From the NCBI GenBank assembly GCA_921293015.1, contig OV121090.1:19730304-19794303 (forward strand): 64,000 bases of DNA, read 5' to 3'. A model generated the notes under the pieces. That model was not told the DNA's origin and did not search any database. It saw only the letters and a list, made by a program, of their open reading frames with translations. The stretch comes from Phorcus lineatus. Taxonomy: Eukaryota > Mollusca > Gastropoda > Trochida > Trochidae. Positions 1 to 9,818 of this stretch are shown piece after piece (within the stretch, counting starts at the first letter, position 1; the number at the start of each line of letters is the position of its first letter). Made by a program: the position numbers and the translations under genes.

Positions 1-839
1 TCTGATTTCACAAAAACTAAAAAAATGTTTCCAGTTGAAAGACACTGTGTTTTAATCACAAAAAGCATTTTTAAAATGAACGTACAATCATCAGTTAAGC
101 TGTAGGAATCATTGACCCTGATTCCGATGAAAAAAAGTGATCACATAAAATAATTGTCTGCCAATGGTTTTTGCTTGATACTTTATTATTCCCTCTCAAC
201 TAATGATTGTAGGGTTGAGTAATGAGATGTTTTGACCCTTTAAAGATAGCATAAACTAATTAAAATTTGAAGAAATTAATCTTTCAAGAAGGTGCTACTG
301 CCTATTAAAAGCAAGTAAAAAATAGCAAGATTGCAATATTTGATAAAAATCATTGATAAATAACTGTCATGGACAGTGGTGTTACAAGAGTTAGTAGAAT
401 GATGTGAATCTCTGCATGTATTTGGTGTACATAGGTATTTGTATTACTGTAGTGACCATTTGCGGTCAATTCAGTTGCACTTGCACCAGCAATCCTTGTC
501 ATAAAAAATATAGAAAAAGTCAGCTTCTTTATGCAGTCAAGGCTATTCAAGGAACTAACCAACCAACATGATCCTTGTACACTGGCAGAGGTCAGTGACA
601 GTACACATGTAGAGGTCAGTTACATTGGATGTGGAGTCATACTGAAAAATGTCCTACATTGTTGTTTCACTCTCAAACTTTAATCCCCCTATCAAATTCA
701 TCAGACATCAGACCTGAAGTCCTGTTGCACCTGATGGCAAGGCATCAATGTTCCATCTGTCCATCAATCTGTTCACACTTCACGCTACTGACTTCTCTCC
801 TGACCTCAGCTCTACACAAGTAGGCTTTCCCACATTAAC
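1..839. other. Non-coding flank, no gene seen
   Basis: AT-rich sequence downstream of the first receptor gene, which is read on the minus strand. Only short chance frames are present on either strand. I recognise no repeat family, RNA gene or conserved protein here. Confidence 0.6.
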
Positions 840-2585
840 TCAATATTGTAACAAGTTACTCGCCTTTGAAGAAAAAAGCCATCGTCTAACACAATCAAGG
901 GATGGGTCAGTTGGTGATATATCTATTGACAATTCCACACACGTAAGTTTCTTCACTCTAAGCACTTGTTCTAAAGTTGAGAAAGAAGCATGTTTTATCC
1001 TTATTATCAAGATGTTACCTTCCAACAACTCGCCACTTACAAGTCTATCAAGAATCACCTCAACTTCGTGTTCGAACATTCCAGAAGCCTTTTGCTCTTT
1101 CTTATTGAGCACTAATACATAGCGGGAACAGTGGGACATGCATTCCTGAATTCCTCCTAACTGGCTTTGTCCCCCTCGGGCGTCCCTCAGAGGTATGTAG
1201 GTCTCATGTCCCAAGGATTCGAACACAGGACTAAGAACCGAGCCACACCAAGGAGCATCAGTTTCCTCACATGCTATGTATATGTACATTGGTGTGGTAT
1301 CCTCGGTGACAATACTATTTCTATAATACCGTTTGAAAAAGACATCCAATAAATGGTTTATGTATGGACATAATATGTATTTTAACATTACGGATGTGTG
1401 AACTTTGTATATATATACGACAATACTTATGAAAGCAATTTCAATCAGGTGAATCAAAAATACATAATCCGTTAAGATGTCCATGGATGTACTGACGTGT
1501 TCGCTGTCGTTAGATCTCGATGAAAAATGAGACAAAAACGGGGAGGGTTTTGGTGTTATAAGCAAATGTACTGGCAATTGAACTTCCACTGTTACCCACT
1601 GCATTGAACTTGAGTTGTAAATGCGCCTTAAAGCCAAAAAGGTATGGATTCCAATTGTTCGAGGACATACGGTAGTTATAGTGACAAAATCAGGTTTCAT
1701 AAATGTACAAAACCATTTAATTTTGTAACGATTTGGGTTGATCCATCGGTCAAGATAAAGCAGATAGGACATATCTTTATTGTTACAATGTAAACCCTCT
1801 TTTCCGTTTACAAGATGTTTGTAAGAGACTTCATTTTCGTCACCGAATAGAAATGAGGTGAAACCAAATACATTTAATATACCCATTGGAGGGATCTGAA
1901 TATCATGTTTCTCATAGTGATGTTCCTTTAGTTGAAAATCTTGTATATGGTAGTAACGTAGTACGCTTTTTGTGCTGATGTTTCCCACAGAGGACGAGCC
2001 TAAAATCCAACATGAGTAATTTCCGAAATCACTCTCTTCTAAAAGCATAATAGAAAGTGATATAAATGTTGAATAGAAGGAGGTTTCATGATCAACATTT
2101 ATTCTTTTCCTCCACGACTCCTTGATAGGTTTTCCATTGAATGTCCACATAATGACACTAGATTGGTTCGTAAACTTTTGATAAGCCAAGGTATTGAAAT
2201 GCACGTCCTGTCCAATAAATCTAACTTTCACATCGGGGATGTTTCCGGTCTCACTGGGACAAATACGACATTCCATGTCAGAGAAACTCGTGTCAAAACG
2301 AAATGACGCCACATGATCTTCTAACTGTGAAGACATCATTTCTGTCACAAACACAAAGGTTTGATATATTACATAGCCATGAAATAAAGCAAAGTAACAC
2401 AGCGAGAAGCATGTCAGTGATTTACGCCTTCCATGTTTTCTCCCATACAAAATATCCCAAACCGCTAAAGAGATAAGCGCACAGAATAGTAATGACGACA
2501 ACATTGATTGAGGGATAGCAAATTTAACGTATCCGAGAAACAACTTGGTAAATAATTCCATGAATGTGTATCCGTTATTGGCCAT
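840..2585 (-). CDS. Multi-pass Ig-TIR receptor, LLQY-tail type (family member 1)
   Basis: A 581-residue membrane protein in one exon, starting at an ATG. Hydrophobic segments lie near residues 25-47 and 58-82. An Ig-like domain follows (about 115-205, ending in the DFGNYSC motif with Cys192). Then come the family's second ectodomain (about 228-345, with the Cys-Pro-Arg and HTFLALRRIYNSS motifs), a membrane span (about 372-395) and a cytoplasmic TIR-like domain (about 430-560). The TIR shows a box 1 equivalent (YIACEETDAPWC) and a BB-loop equivalent (PLRDARGGQ). Two things are odd. The first Ig cysteine is replaced by Asn near residue 131, so the usual Ig disulfide cannot form. The BB-loop Pro-Gly is Gly-Gly. 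The tail SSKASNLLQY matches the plus-strand gene at 44280, not its minus-strand neighbours. A role as a signalling receptor in innate immunity is inferred from the Ig-TIR layout. Confidence 0.82.
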   Translation of the reverse strand: MANNGYTFMELFTKLFLGYVKFAIPQSMLSSLLFCALISLAVWDILYGRKHGRRKSLTCFSLCYFALFHGYVIYQTFVFVTEMMSSQLEDHVASFRFDTSFSDMECRICPSETGNIPDVKVRFIGQDVHFNTLAYQKFTNQSSVIMWTFNGKPIKESWRKRINVDHETSFYSTFISLSIMLLEESDFGNYSCWILGSSSVGNISTKSVLRYYHIQDFQLKEHHYEKHDIQIPPMGILNVFGFTSFLFGDENEVSYKHLVNGKEGLHCNNKDMSYLLYLDRWINPNRYKIKWFCTFMKPDFVTITTVCPRTIGIHTFLALRRIYNSSSMQWVTVEVQLPVHLLITPKPSPFLSHFSSRSNDSEHVSTSMDILTDYVFLIHLIEIAFISIVVYIYKVHTSVMLKYILCPYINHLLDVFFKRYYRNSIVTEDTTPMYIYIACEETDAPWCGSVLSPVFESLGHETYIPLRDARGGQSQLGGIQECMSHCSRYVLVLNKKEQKASGMFEHEVEVILDRLVSGELLEGNILIIRIKHASFSTLEQVLRVKKLTCVELSIDISPTDPSLDCVRRWLFSSKASNLLQY

Positions 2586-2839
2586 AATCTTCCAAAAAAA
2601 CGGAATTTCGTAGTTCCCTTTTTAAGATTAAGTGTTCACAGTATGATGAAAATCCAATATTCCGAGTTAAAGTAGCCGACACATCGTCAGATTATCTATA
2701 AAACGTAATGCATAGACAAGAGTTAGTTGGTTACTTCTTTGCTAAGGTAAATTAACGTTTTGTCCCAAATATGAACACTGGATAACCACAACGAAGTAGG
2801 GAAATTCCGTAATCTCATACACCGGAGTATGACGTGTAA

Positions 2840-2931
2840 GTAGCAGTAACTTCATCCATAAACGAGAGGTGGATCTAGTTACACCACACCTGATCGCTGT
2901 TTGATTGACAGCTGAATTCGTCGAGGACGGT
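2840..2931. repeat. Dispersed 90-bp repeat, copy 1
   Basis: About 90 bases here recur in the same orientation at 41862-41951 with few differences. Both copies contain the block ACACCACACCTGATCGCTG. Neither copy codes for protein. This copy is interrupted or bounded on its right by the palindromic element at 2932. It may be part of an unrecognised transposon or of a receptor-cluster flank. Confidence 0.7.
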
Positions 2932-3203
2932 TCACAGGCCATCGGATCATTAAAAAATAATATATAAATTTTTTTAATTTTTTTTGAGAACACCCCCTTA
3001 ATAAAATTGTTCCTCTGTTATTAACAGAGGAACAATTTTATTCAAGGGGTATTCTCAATAAAAATTAAAAAAATTTATTCATTTTTTGAGAACACCCCCT
3101 TAATAAAATTGTTCCTCTGTTATTAACAGAGGAACAATTTTATTCAAGGGGTGTTCTCAATAAAAATTTTAATTTTTTTTTTTTAATGATCCGAGGGCCT
3201 GTG
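2932..3203. mobile_element. Nested palindromic MITE with 6-7 bp target duplication
   Basis: The ends are inverted repeats of each other (CACAGGCCATCGGATCATTA on the left; the right end reads back as CACAGGCCCTCGGATCATTA). The element is flanked by GGACGGT at 2925-2931 and 3204-3210, a likely target-site duplication. Inside lie two tandem copies of a near-perfect hairpin of about 70 bases, each with a stem containing AACACCCCCTTAATAAAATT and TTCCTCTGTTA at the turn. There is no coding capacity. It is a non-autonomous DNA transposon of a family I cannot name. Confidence 0.75.
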
Positions 3204-3210
3204 GGACGGT

Positions 3211-4479
3211 AGTCCTAGGTCAACATCAAAGGGACCTATATGGTACAAACCTTTTTGGACAACCTCTCATTTAAATTATCAATTCAACCTGCTTATGTTG
3301 ACTGACACGAAACTTCCCAGGCGAAACGAGGCCATGGCATATTTTAGAGTCGGGCAGTGTATCGTATGATCGCATTTTTATTTCGTTTGCGAATAGAGTA
3401 ACAATTTGTCTATGGGGATTCAAACTCTTTTAAAATCTATCTTTGATTTATCTAACCCTCATTGAAATTTTTAAAATCTAAATTTTAAAGAAAAAACTGC
3501 CCTCCCTATACACTGCCTGTGTGGCCAAAATGTTCCAGTGTTCACGATTTGCCCAACTGCCTTCTGTGGCTTTAATAGCGTAAAATCTCAGAGTTTTAAA
3601 GGCACTAGTGCACGCTTTTACGGTTTAAATTGGCTATTTTAAGGTTTAAGAGTACTTATGCATTCACTTAAGCTTTCTATCGATGCAAAGAAATACTTAA
3701 AATGCTTTACAGTTGACCTGCAATCAACAATGAAAAGGTTTAGACAGCCGCTGTCGGCTTGGACATATAAAAAATCTATAGTTAGCTGTGCACAAACGGA
3801 TAAATTATGGACAGTTGAATGCGGCTGAACTAGTTTTATATGCAGCTATTGAATTTACCTAAACTCTGAACTGAGAACAAAGAATGAAATATGTTTTATG
3901 AAAGCAATGTTGTAAATTAACCGATTTAATAACACAACATTAGCATTGTTATTAGATTGACCAAAGCGGCTGCCGTTTCCTATTTATTTTTATAAGCAAA
4001 ATTTTGATATTTCCGATATCGTAGTTCATGCGGATTTAAAGTTACGTTGCATTCAATAATACCGGCCTTTATAAATCCACTTTACTACCTAACTACGTAA
4101 ATATTTGTTAAATAACTTACGAGGTAGATTACTTGAGTGAGGATCGTGAGTAATATCGAGAGATATGCAGTATCTGTGCATTCGTTCTGTTTACGAAATA
4201 TTGGTGTGCAATAGAGCGTTTAAAATTGACTTCAAATTCACAAGCTTGGGAGACATCAATACAGGTCATATACAATTGTATACCCCTTATCAATGCCGAT
4301 CTTACCTTAAGAATATCAATCAAACTTTATTTAACATTCTTTGAAAGTGGAACCTCGGAGACAAGGGAAGATGAATTCATGAAGAAGACTGGAGACTGTT
4401 GTTTGTGGTCGACCATTTCTTTTATTTGGCGTTGATGGATCATGTTATAAAGGTCATCCCCGAGCCGGTGGTACAGTCA
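3211..4479. other. Non-coding region with a diverged duplicated block
   Basis: No gene is seen. The part at about 3550-4240 aligns by eye, with gaps, to 10370-10960, the distal upstream flank of the receptor gene at 7917. Shared landmarks are TCTCTATCGATACA/TTTCTATCGATGCA, AACTTAACCGATTT/AATTAACCGATTTA and a TTGGTGTGC word near the right end. It is best read as an old duplicated upstream flank of the receptor family. Confidence 0.5.
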
Positions 4480-4483
4480 CAAT

Positions 4484-4540
4484 TTTGGAGTACACGACAG
4501 AGTTATTCCCCAAACTCTGTCGTGGAGACTCAACTCCAAA
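4484..4540. repeat. Inverted repeat (hairpin)
   Basis: A perfect 12-bp stem, CACGACAGAGTT at 4493-4504 and AACTCTGTCGTG at 4513-4524, surrounds an 8-base loop. An imperfect outer stem (TTTTGGAGT against ACTCCAAAC) extends it. No function is apparent; it may be the end of a small foldback element. Confidence 0.6.
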
Positions 4541-4590
4541 CTGTGTCCAGGCTGGGGTGTACAAAGGCAGGGCTACATAGTGGCCTAAAG

Positions 4591-4678
4591 GAGTCTGTAA
4601 CGAGTCTGTAGTGAGTCTAAAGCGAGTCTAAAGAGAGTCTGTAGCGAGTCTAAAGAGAGTCTGTAGCGAGTCTGAAGA
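4591..4678. repeat. 11-bp tandem repeat, eight units
   Basis: Eight consecutive 11-base units of the form GAGTCTRWAGM run without a phase change. Sub-variants alternate (GAGTCTGTAGC and GAGTCTAAAGA), which suggests growth by a 22-bp step. No coding role is seen. Confidence 0.85.
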
Positions 4679-5252
4679 GAGAGAACCTCTCTACGTATTT
4701 AAGCACATGGATGTTATATCACATCACCCAACATATTGCTACGCAACTGGTTTTGCATGCCACATGCTGGATGTTGAACAAAGGGAGCTGATTGTGGTAA
4801 CAGCTTAACGAATGTTATGAGCGATTGAAAGGCCGAATATATAATGTGACGTAATCACTGACCGTTGGCTTGTTGAGGATGCCTAAGGCGATATCGGTCG
4901 AATGAACAGGCGTTTGCAATTTACACATGGAGTACAGTTCACAAGAAAATGTTATTTATGAAAGAATTTCTAATCGATATGAAATATAAAATTTAGAAGA
5001 AATTCTGACGTTTGTTTACACGATGACAATACTTTCCACTTAGAGAGCTTTATTGTATTCTGATCAGGCAGATTTAGTAAAATTTGATAATTTTTTTATT
5101 GAAATGTCTAAGATATAAGAATTTTTATTATGTGATCATATTTTTCCGGCGATCCGATTGGTCGAGAAGCGGTCACGTGTCAGTCGACAGAAAAGCATAT
5201 TGACTTCACTCCGAGTCCGACCAAAAGTGATATTGACTTGACATAGACATAA

Positions 5253-5303
5253 TGACGTCAAACCGTTGTTACATGACGTCATGCTATTGTTATCGTGACG
5301 TCA
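5253..5303. promoter_or_regulatory. Three CRE-type palindromes
   Basis: Three perfect TGACGTCA sites lie at 5253-5260, 5274-5281 and 5296-5303. This is the consensus for CREB/ATF factors. They sit in a dispersed repeat rather than beside a start codon; a similar group occurs at 56116-56144. Whether they act as regulatory sites is unknown. Confidence 0.4.
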
Positions 5304-5395
5304 TTTGACCATCGTGTTGAACAATTGATCCAAATTGCTGTTCATGACTGTAGTTTTTTCTTTTCTTTTCGTATCTAATTCGAAACATAATAAAA

Positions 5396-5539
5396 CAATT
5401 ATGGACTGGTGAATTCGGTCAATACCTGTTTTTATAGACCCGAGGAAAGCAATATTGACCTCGGACTTCGTCCTCTGTCAATATTGCTTTCCTCGGGTCT
5501 ATAAAAACAGGTATTGACCTCGTCACCAGTCTATAATTG
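5396..5539. mobile_element. Foldback element, 144 bp
   Basis: Two long arms are near-perfect inverted copies: CAATTATGGACTGGTGA at the left end and TCACCAGTCTATAATTG at the right. Inside, AATACCTGTTTTTATAGACC pairs with its reverse complement. The central turn is only about 20 bases. It has no coding capacity and is typical of foldback/MITE debris. Confidence 0.75.
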
Positions 5540-5880
5540 TATAATATTGTTACACATATGTTTTTTTGATTTGTCATTACGTCTCAACAATCATGACCTG
5601 GGCCAATTTCGCAATTTTCCACCTAGTTAAGGCAATTGGATAACAAGCCCCCACAGGGTTTCTCTAATCATTATGACGTTATTGCATTTCTTGTAATAAC
5701 CACCGAGTATTGGTTTTACTGTACAACTTGTAAATTTAATGTTGACGATGGGTTCAATGAGCCTACGTCATTAAAGAGCCACTCCGTGATTTTCATGACA
5801 TAAAAGTTGGCTAAAATACGAACCTAAATGTTATATGTAGTGATATAAACTGAAAACATCTTAACTTTTTATCTCCAAAT

Positions 5881-5917
<37 letters not shown>

Positions 5918-6925
5918 CAAATACTGATTCTTCATTAAAATCTGAAAACACCCCCAAAATTGCTCATAGGCGGAGACCACGTGCACCCGTCCAATATACA
6001 TGGATATTAGTTATAAAACCTAACAAACACTATCAACTCCTAACTGCCCTCCTTGTTTTAGAGAGGTCTCGAAAATTACGTTTGACCATTTGACGCGCGC
6101 CACTGTCCGGTTTCCGATTATAATTGCGACTTTCTACCTTCATATAGTCACTGTACAAAACAAATTAGCTTTAAACTGTGTTTTTTGGTAAACGTCGATA
6201 CTTCACGATCAAATGCCATCATTGAGTAAGTTTGACATATATGACTCCAACAACTCACGGAGTGGCTCTTTAAGTAATAAACTTCTGTTCTGTTCTGTTC
6301 TGTTACCATCAGTTGAAATTTTCCTCATATGATGTAGCATATAAACCAACAACTTACTCGAAGTTACCTTGAATAAATAATCACTAAGTTGAATATGCTC
6401 CAATTTCCAATTTAGACAATACCCAACAGTGACATTCAATTCTCTATTGATGAACACCTTTTTGGAAACCTTTGATGCGAATTAGATGAAAATCAATATT
6501 CTATGCTTCTTTCAAGAAAAAATAGGAAAATTTAAAACAGAGATAGAATTACTTGCGAGTGGCACAATTAATGGCGAGAGGTAAACTTATAAATAAATTC
6601 AAAGGAGTTTTTATCATTATTTTATTATAAAAACTGTTATGGCATTTTACACGAACATACAATTCCTAATCTTACCTACTCTCCCTATCCTACGTACCCC
6701 ATACTTATTCTACTCCCTTAATATTTTACCCAACTGCATCCTAGCATCCTGCATCCTTAATACACTTTAGCAAATGCTCAGTTATTCATAACTTCACGAT
6801 AATGCTTTTTATCCCTCATCAATTCTTCTTACCTCGTTGTATTTGACATAAGACATGGCTACATGTTAGGTGTGTCTTCGAACCTTACTTTGTGTAAAAC
6901 AGTTCTTTAATGCAGACACATAAGC
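5540..6925. other. Non-coding region with TA and TTCTG microsatellites
   Basis: No gene is recognised. It contains a TA run at about 5884-5915 and a short TTCTG tandem at about 6287-6303. The sequence CTCACGGAGTGGCTCTTTAA near 6255 and its inverse near 5775 (TTAAAGAGCCACTCCGTGAT) suggest another inverted-repeat element of roughly 500 bases between them. Confidence 0.5.
5775..6275. mobile_element. Possible inverted-repeat (MITE-like) element
   Basis: TTAAAGAGCCACTCCGTGA at about 5775-5793 is the reverse complement of TCACGGAGTGGCTCTTTAA at about 6255-6273, giving 19-bp terminal inverted repeats about 500 bases apart. The interior is non-coding and includes a TA microsatellite. I did not resolve a target duplication, so the call is tentative. 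Confidence 0.6.
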
Positions 6926-7005
6926 CGAGCCCCTAAAGGGATTCAAACCCCGGCCCTCTTGATCCGAAGCCGAGGAGTCTTACCACAGCGCTATCCGCCC
7001 TCACC
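6926..7005 (-). mobile_element. tRNA-derived SINE (tRNA-like head)
   Basis: Read on the minus strand, this stretch has an RNA polymerase III A box (TAGCGCTGTGGTAAGA) and B box (GGTTTGAATCCC) at tRNA spacing within a degenerate cloverleaf. The acceptor stem does not close well and no standard CCA-proximal pairing is visible, so it is a SINE head rather than a working tRNA gene. It adjoins the foldback element at 7056. Confidence 0.65.
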
Positions 7006-7055
7006 CTGTGTCTTTTTTAAACCCATTTATCTTCACACAGAAATTGCACTTTCGA

Positions 7056-7178
7056 AATCTGTTCTGGTCTGATCTGGGGTCTTTATTTTCGCATCGTTTA
7101 TTTTGTTCCTTTCTAGCCTATATCAAAACATAATAAACGATGCGAAAATAAAGACCCCAGATCAGACTAGAACAGATT
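7056..7178. mobile_element. Foldback element, 123 bp
   Basis: Arms of about 52 bases are nearly perfect inverted copies (AATCTGTTCTGGTCTGATCT on the left against AGATCAGACTAGAACAGATT on the right). They surround a turn of about 20 bases. There is no coding capacity. Confidence 0.75.
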
Positions 7179-7916
7179 AGTTAGACGATCATGGAAGGAT
7201 TCTAACGAGGTCGAAACATTTGGTCTCTATGAAAATATGATTCAAAAGTTTATAGTCACAAATTCTTCTATAGTAATACATCATATTAATTGCAACAATA
7301 GTTGAAAGATATAGACGGATACTTATCTGTCAACGATTTTTTAATGTCGAAAACATGCGTTTATGAAGCATACTTCGGAGCCTGAAATATCAACTTTAAA
7401 AAACATATAAAATTGTAGAAGTTTTTCTTATGACAAACTTAAGCCCAAAGTTGCAGATAACCAGCTTAGATCGCGCAAGACATATGGCATTAACATCATG
7501 TCGAAATGAAGTTGCCATTAGCAGTCCATAGGATATTTCAAACTGTCGACGTTTTCTCCTGTACATCTTTGCATACCACCATCCATGACGCTATATGACG
7601 ACAGTGTTGACGGTTGAAATATTCACCAACATGCAAGAATATTTATCCAATACAAGTCAAAACACCACAACTGGAGTTTTGAATTAAGTTGCAATTAACT
7701 TTATCAACAGTTTCAAAATTGCTAGGTATTCAGTATAACATTTTAAACAGTGTACAATTTCCTTTGTACTTAAGGTTTCATTTGCAGTCGGCTTTTGATA
7801 GATAAATGATTAAAAGGCTATCGAGTTTAAGGTCGATTTTGTATATCTATGGGATGGAATAATAAGACTGCAATTGAATTATATTCATCAAAATAATATC
7901 ACCAAAACTTGATTAT
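7179..7916. other. 3' flank of receptor gene
   Basis: No gene is seen. The segment at about 7690-7916 aligns with about 12720-13030 and 35150-35400, in each case just downstream of a receptor C-terminus. It is therefore a duplicated 3' flank of one receptor subfamily. Confidence 0.55.
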
Positions 7917-9818
7917 TCATTCCTTTGATTTATGTGTACATACAAATTTTGCAAAATATTCAAGCAAAATTACTGCATAGAATATTTTTAGTGCTGACAT
8001 TCCTACATCAAAATCGATACACGTAATTGACTTTACTCTGCAAACTTCTTCTAAAGGTGAATATGAAGCTTGGCCTCTCCTCAAAATGCGAATGTTATCG
8101 GCTGACAATTCACCCTCTACCAGCCTATTGATGATGACATCAACTTGGTGCTTCCAAAGTAGTGAAGATTCCCTCTCATTCCCTATCACTATCAGATAGC
8201 GGGAACATATGTCCATGCCTCGTGATATTCCGGACACCTGAATTTCTCCAAATGTGTCCCTCTGGGGTATGAAAGTACCATTACTAAAATATGTGAACAA
8301 ATCACTCAAGAATGTTTCGCAAAATTCGGCATCAGTGTCCTCACAAACTATGTACACTGGTGTATTATACGCTGTGTTTTCCTTCAAACGATAAAAAATC
8401 CAATCAGGGGCTTCATAGAGCATAATGTTTAAAACCAATTTCTTAAGGGGAAAAAAGGTATTATTCAACAATTTCTTTGTCGAAAAAAAACATACATAAC
8501 AAAAAAAAACTACAAGTACAATTTCGATTACATGAAGCATTAAAGAATACTCGTTAAAAGTAATTGTGGACATTTTGGAGTAACTCTTACTCCAGCTTCC
8601 TGTGAAATATTCCATATAGGGAGAAGATCTTTGCGAAATAACAAATGTTTCTGGAAAGTTAACTTCTACCAGGTGCCATTTCGATGAACTCGTGTTATAA
8701 AAACGCCTTAAAACCAAGAAGCTATGGACTCCAAATGCCCGAGGGCACATGCATGTCATGGTGCGAAATGCTGTAACACTCCTGGGAAAGTGTCTCTTAG
8801 TCATCTGGTTGACAGTATCCTTTTGTTTGTTGAAAGCGCGATGATAATACAAAATGTATGATACATCTTCATCCCTACAAAGAAAACGGTCGCCATCTAC
8901 TAGATGCTCAAAGTTAAAGTCTTCTTCCTCACCAAACGATATGTAAGTGAGATTGGCACTTAGAACACCTAATGGAGGTAGTGTATATTCAAGCTTAATG
9001 TTTGGTCTCTTAAGAAGAATAAATTCTGCCATCCTCGCTCTTACTCTTGTTCTGTCTTTGCGATATACAATCGAACAAGAATAGTTTCCAAAATCTCTCT
9101 CATCCAGAAGCATTATGGACAGAGTAGAAATGTTTTTCATGTAATGTGGTTTAGAGGCTGAAACTATTTTGTGTTTCCAGGTATCCGTGACAACCATTCC
9201 ATCGAGTATCCATTCAATTCTCCATTCATCACACCCTTTGATGTCGTAGGATAATATGCAACTGAACTCAATGTCCTCACCGGGATATCTGCTAGTTTCC
9301 GAAACAATCTTTGAATTAACCACCTTTGATGGGTGAATGTCGAGGAACATTTGCCTCTTGTTTCTCATTATGTTTGTATGTAGTTCATGTTTGTCAAATG
9401 CCGATATCGGAAATGTTGTTATCATCCCGAATAACAAAACTGCTACAAAACTGGAAATATATTTGATAATATACCACTTGATAATACACCACACATTTTT
9501 CCCTAGAGGGCGTAGGCTGCTCAAACGAAAGATAAGTAGCCTAATGTTGATAGGTAGGATAGAAAGAAGCAGTGTTAAGTCAAACACAGATTTCTCCTGA
9601 TCATTTCCCCAGGTAGTCAGGGAATCCAACACAATACATACCAACACAAGATACATCACTGGTGGAGATCTCCTTAGAATCTTCACAACATCACGGCTTA
9701 GCAGTATTATAGTTACAAAGGATATAATATAGATTATCACAAGAACAAACGGTGGTGAAGAGTTCCTCAGAAACTCCTCCACATGACTAAGTAGACGCAT
9801 AATGAAGTACGATATCAT
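7917..9818 (-). CDS. Multi-pass Ig-TIR receptor, CTHKSK-tail type (family member 2)
   Basis: A 633-residue protein in one coding exon. I place the start at the ATG at 9818 (MISYFIMRLL); upstream is a good splice acceptor (branch-like CTAAC and a pyrimidine tract, AG at 9845-9846), so a 5' non-coding exon is likely. The N-terminus has two hydrophobic modules (about 24-40 and 52-66, the second with KILRRSPP), then spans near 77-95 and 118-140. The Ig domain is about 175-265 (Cys187, Cys248). The conserved second ectodomain with HSFLVLRRFYN is about 278-395, a membrane span is about 425-447, and the TIR-like domain is about 485-610. The BB-loop region reads QRDTFGEIQ, lacking the usual Pro-Gly, so signalling contacts may differ. 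Its flanks and N-terminus are closest to the gene at 32280. Confidence 0.82.
   Translation of the reverse strand: MISYFIMRLLSHVEEFLRNSSPPFVLVIIYIISFVTIILLSRDVVKILRRSPPVMYLVLVCIVLDSLTTWGNDQEKSVFDLTLLLSILPINIRLLIFRLSSLRPLGKNVWCIIKWYIIKYISSFVAVLLFGMITTFPISAFDKHELHTNIMRNKRQMFLDIHPSKVVNSKIVSETSRYPGEDIEFSCILSYDIKGCDEWRIEWILDGMVVTDTWKHKIVSASKPHYMKNISTLSIMLLDERDFGNYSCSIVYRKDRTRVRARMAEFILLKRPNIKLEYTLPPLGVLSANLTYISFGEEEDFNFEHLVDGDRFLCRDEDVSYILYYHRAFNKQKDTVNQMTKRHFPRSVTAFRTMTCMCPRAFGVHSFLVLRRFYNTSSSKWHLVEVNFPETFVISQRSSPYMEYFTGSWSKSYSKMSTITFNEYSLMLHVIEIVLVVFFCYVCFFSTKKLLNNTFFPLKKLVLNIMLYEAPDWIFYRLKENTAYNTPVYIVCEDTDAEFCETFLSDLFTYFSNGTFIPQRDTFGEIQVSGISRGMDICSRYLIVIGNERESSLLWKHQVDVIINRLVEGELSADNIRILRRGQASYSPLEEVCRVKSITCIDFDVGMSALKIFYAVILLEYFAKFVCTHKSKE

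Noticed and set aside
4591-4678. CRISPR-like array
   Set aside because: The 11-bp units are contiguous with no spacers, and the genome is eukaryotic.
6926-7005. A functional tRNA gene
   Set aside because: The A and B boxes are good, but the stems are degenerate and it is embedded in repeat debris, so a SINE head fits better.
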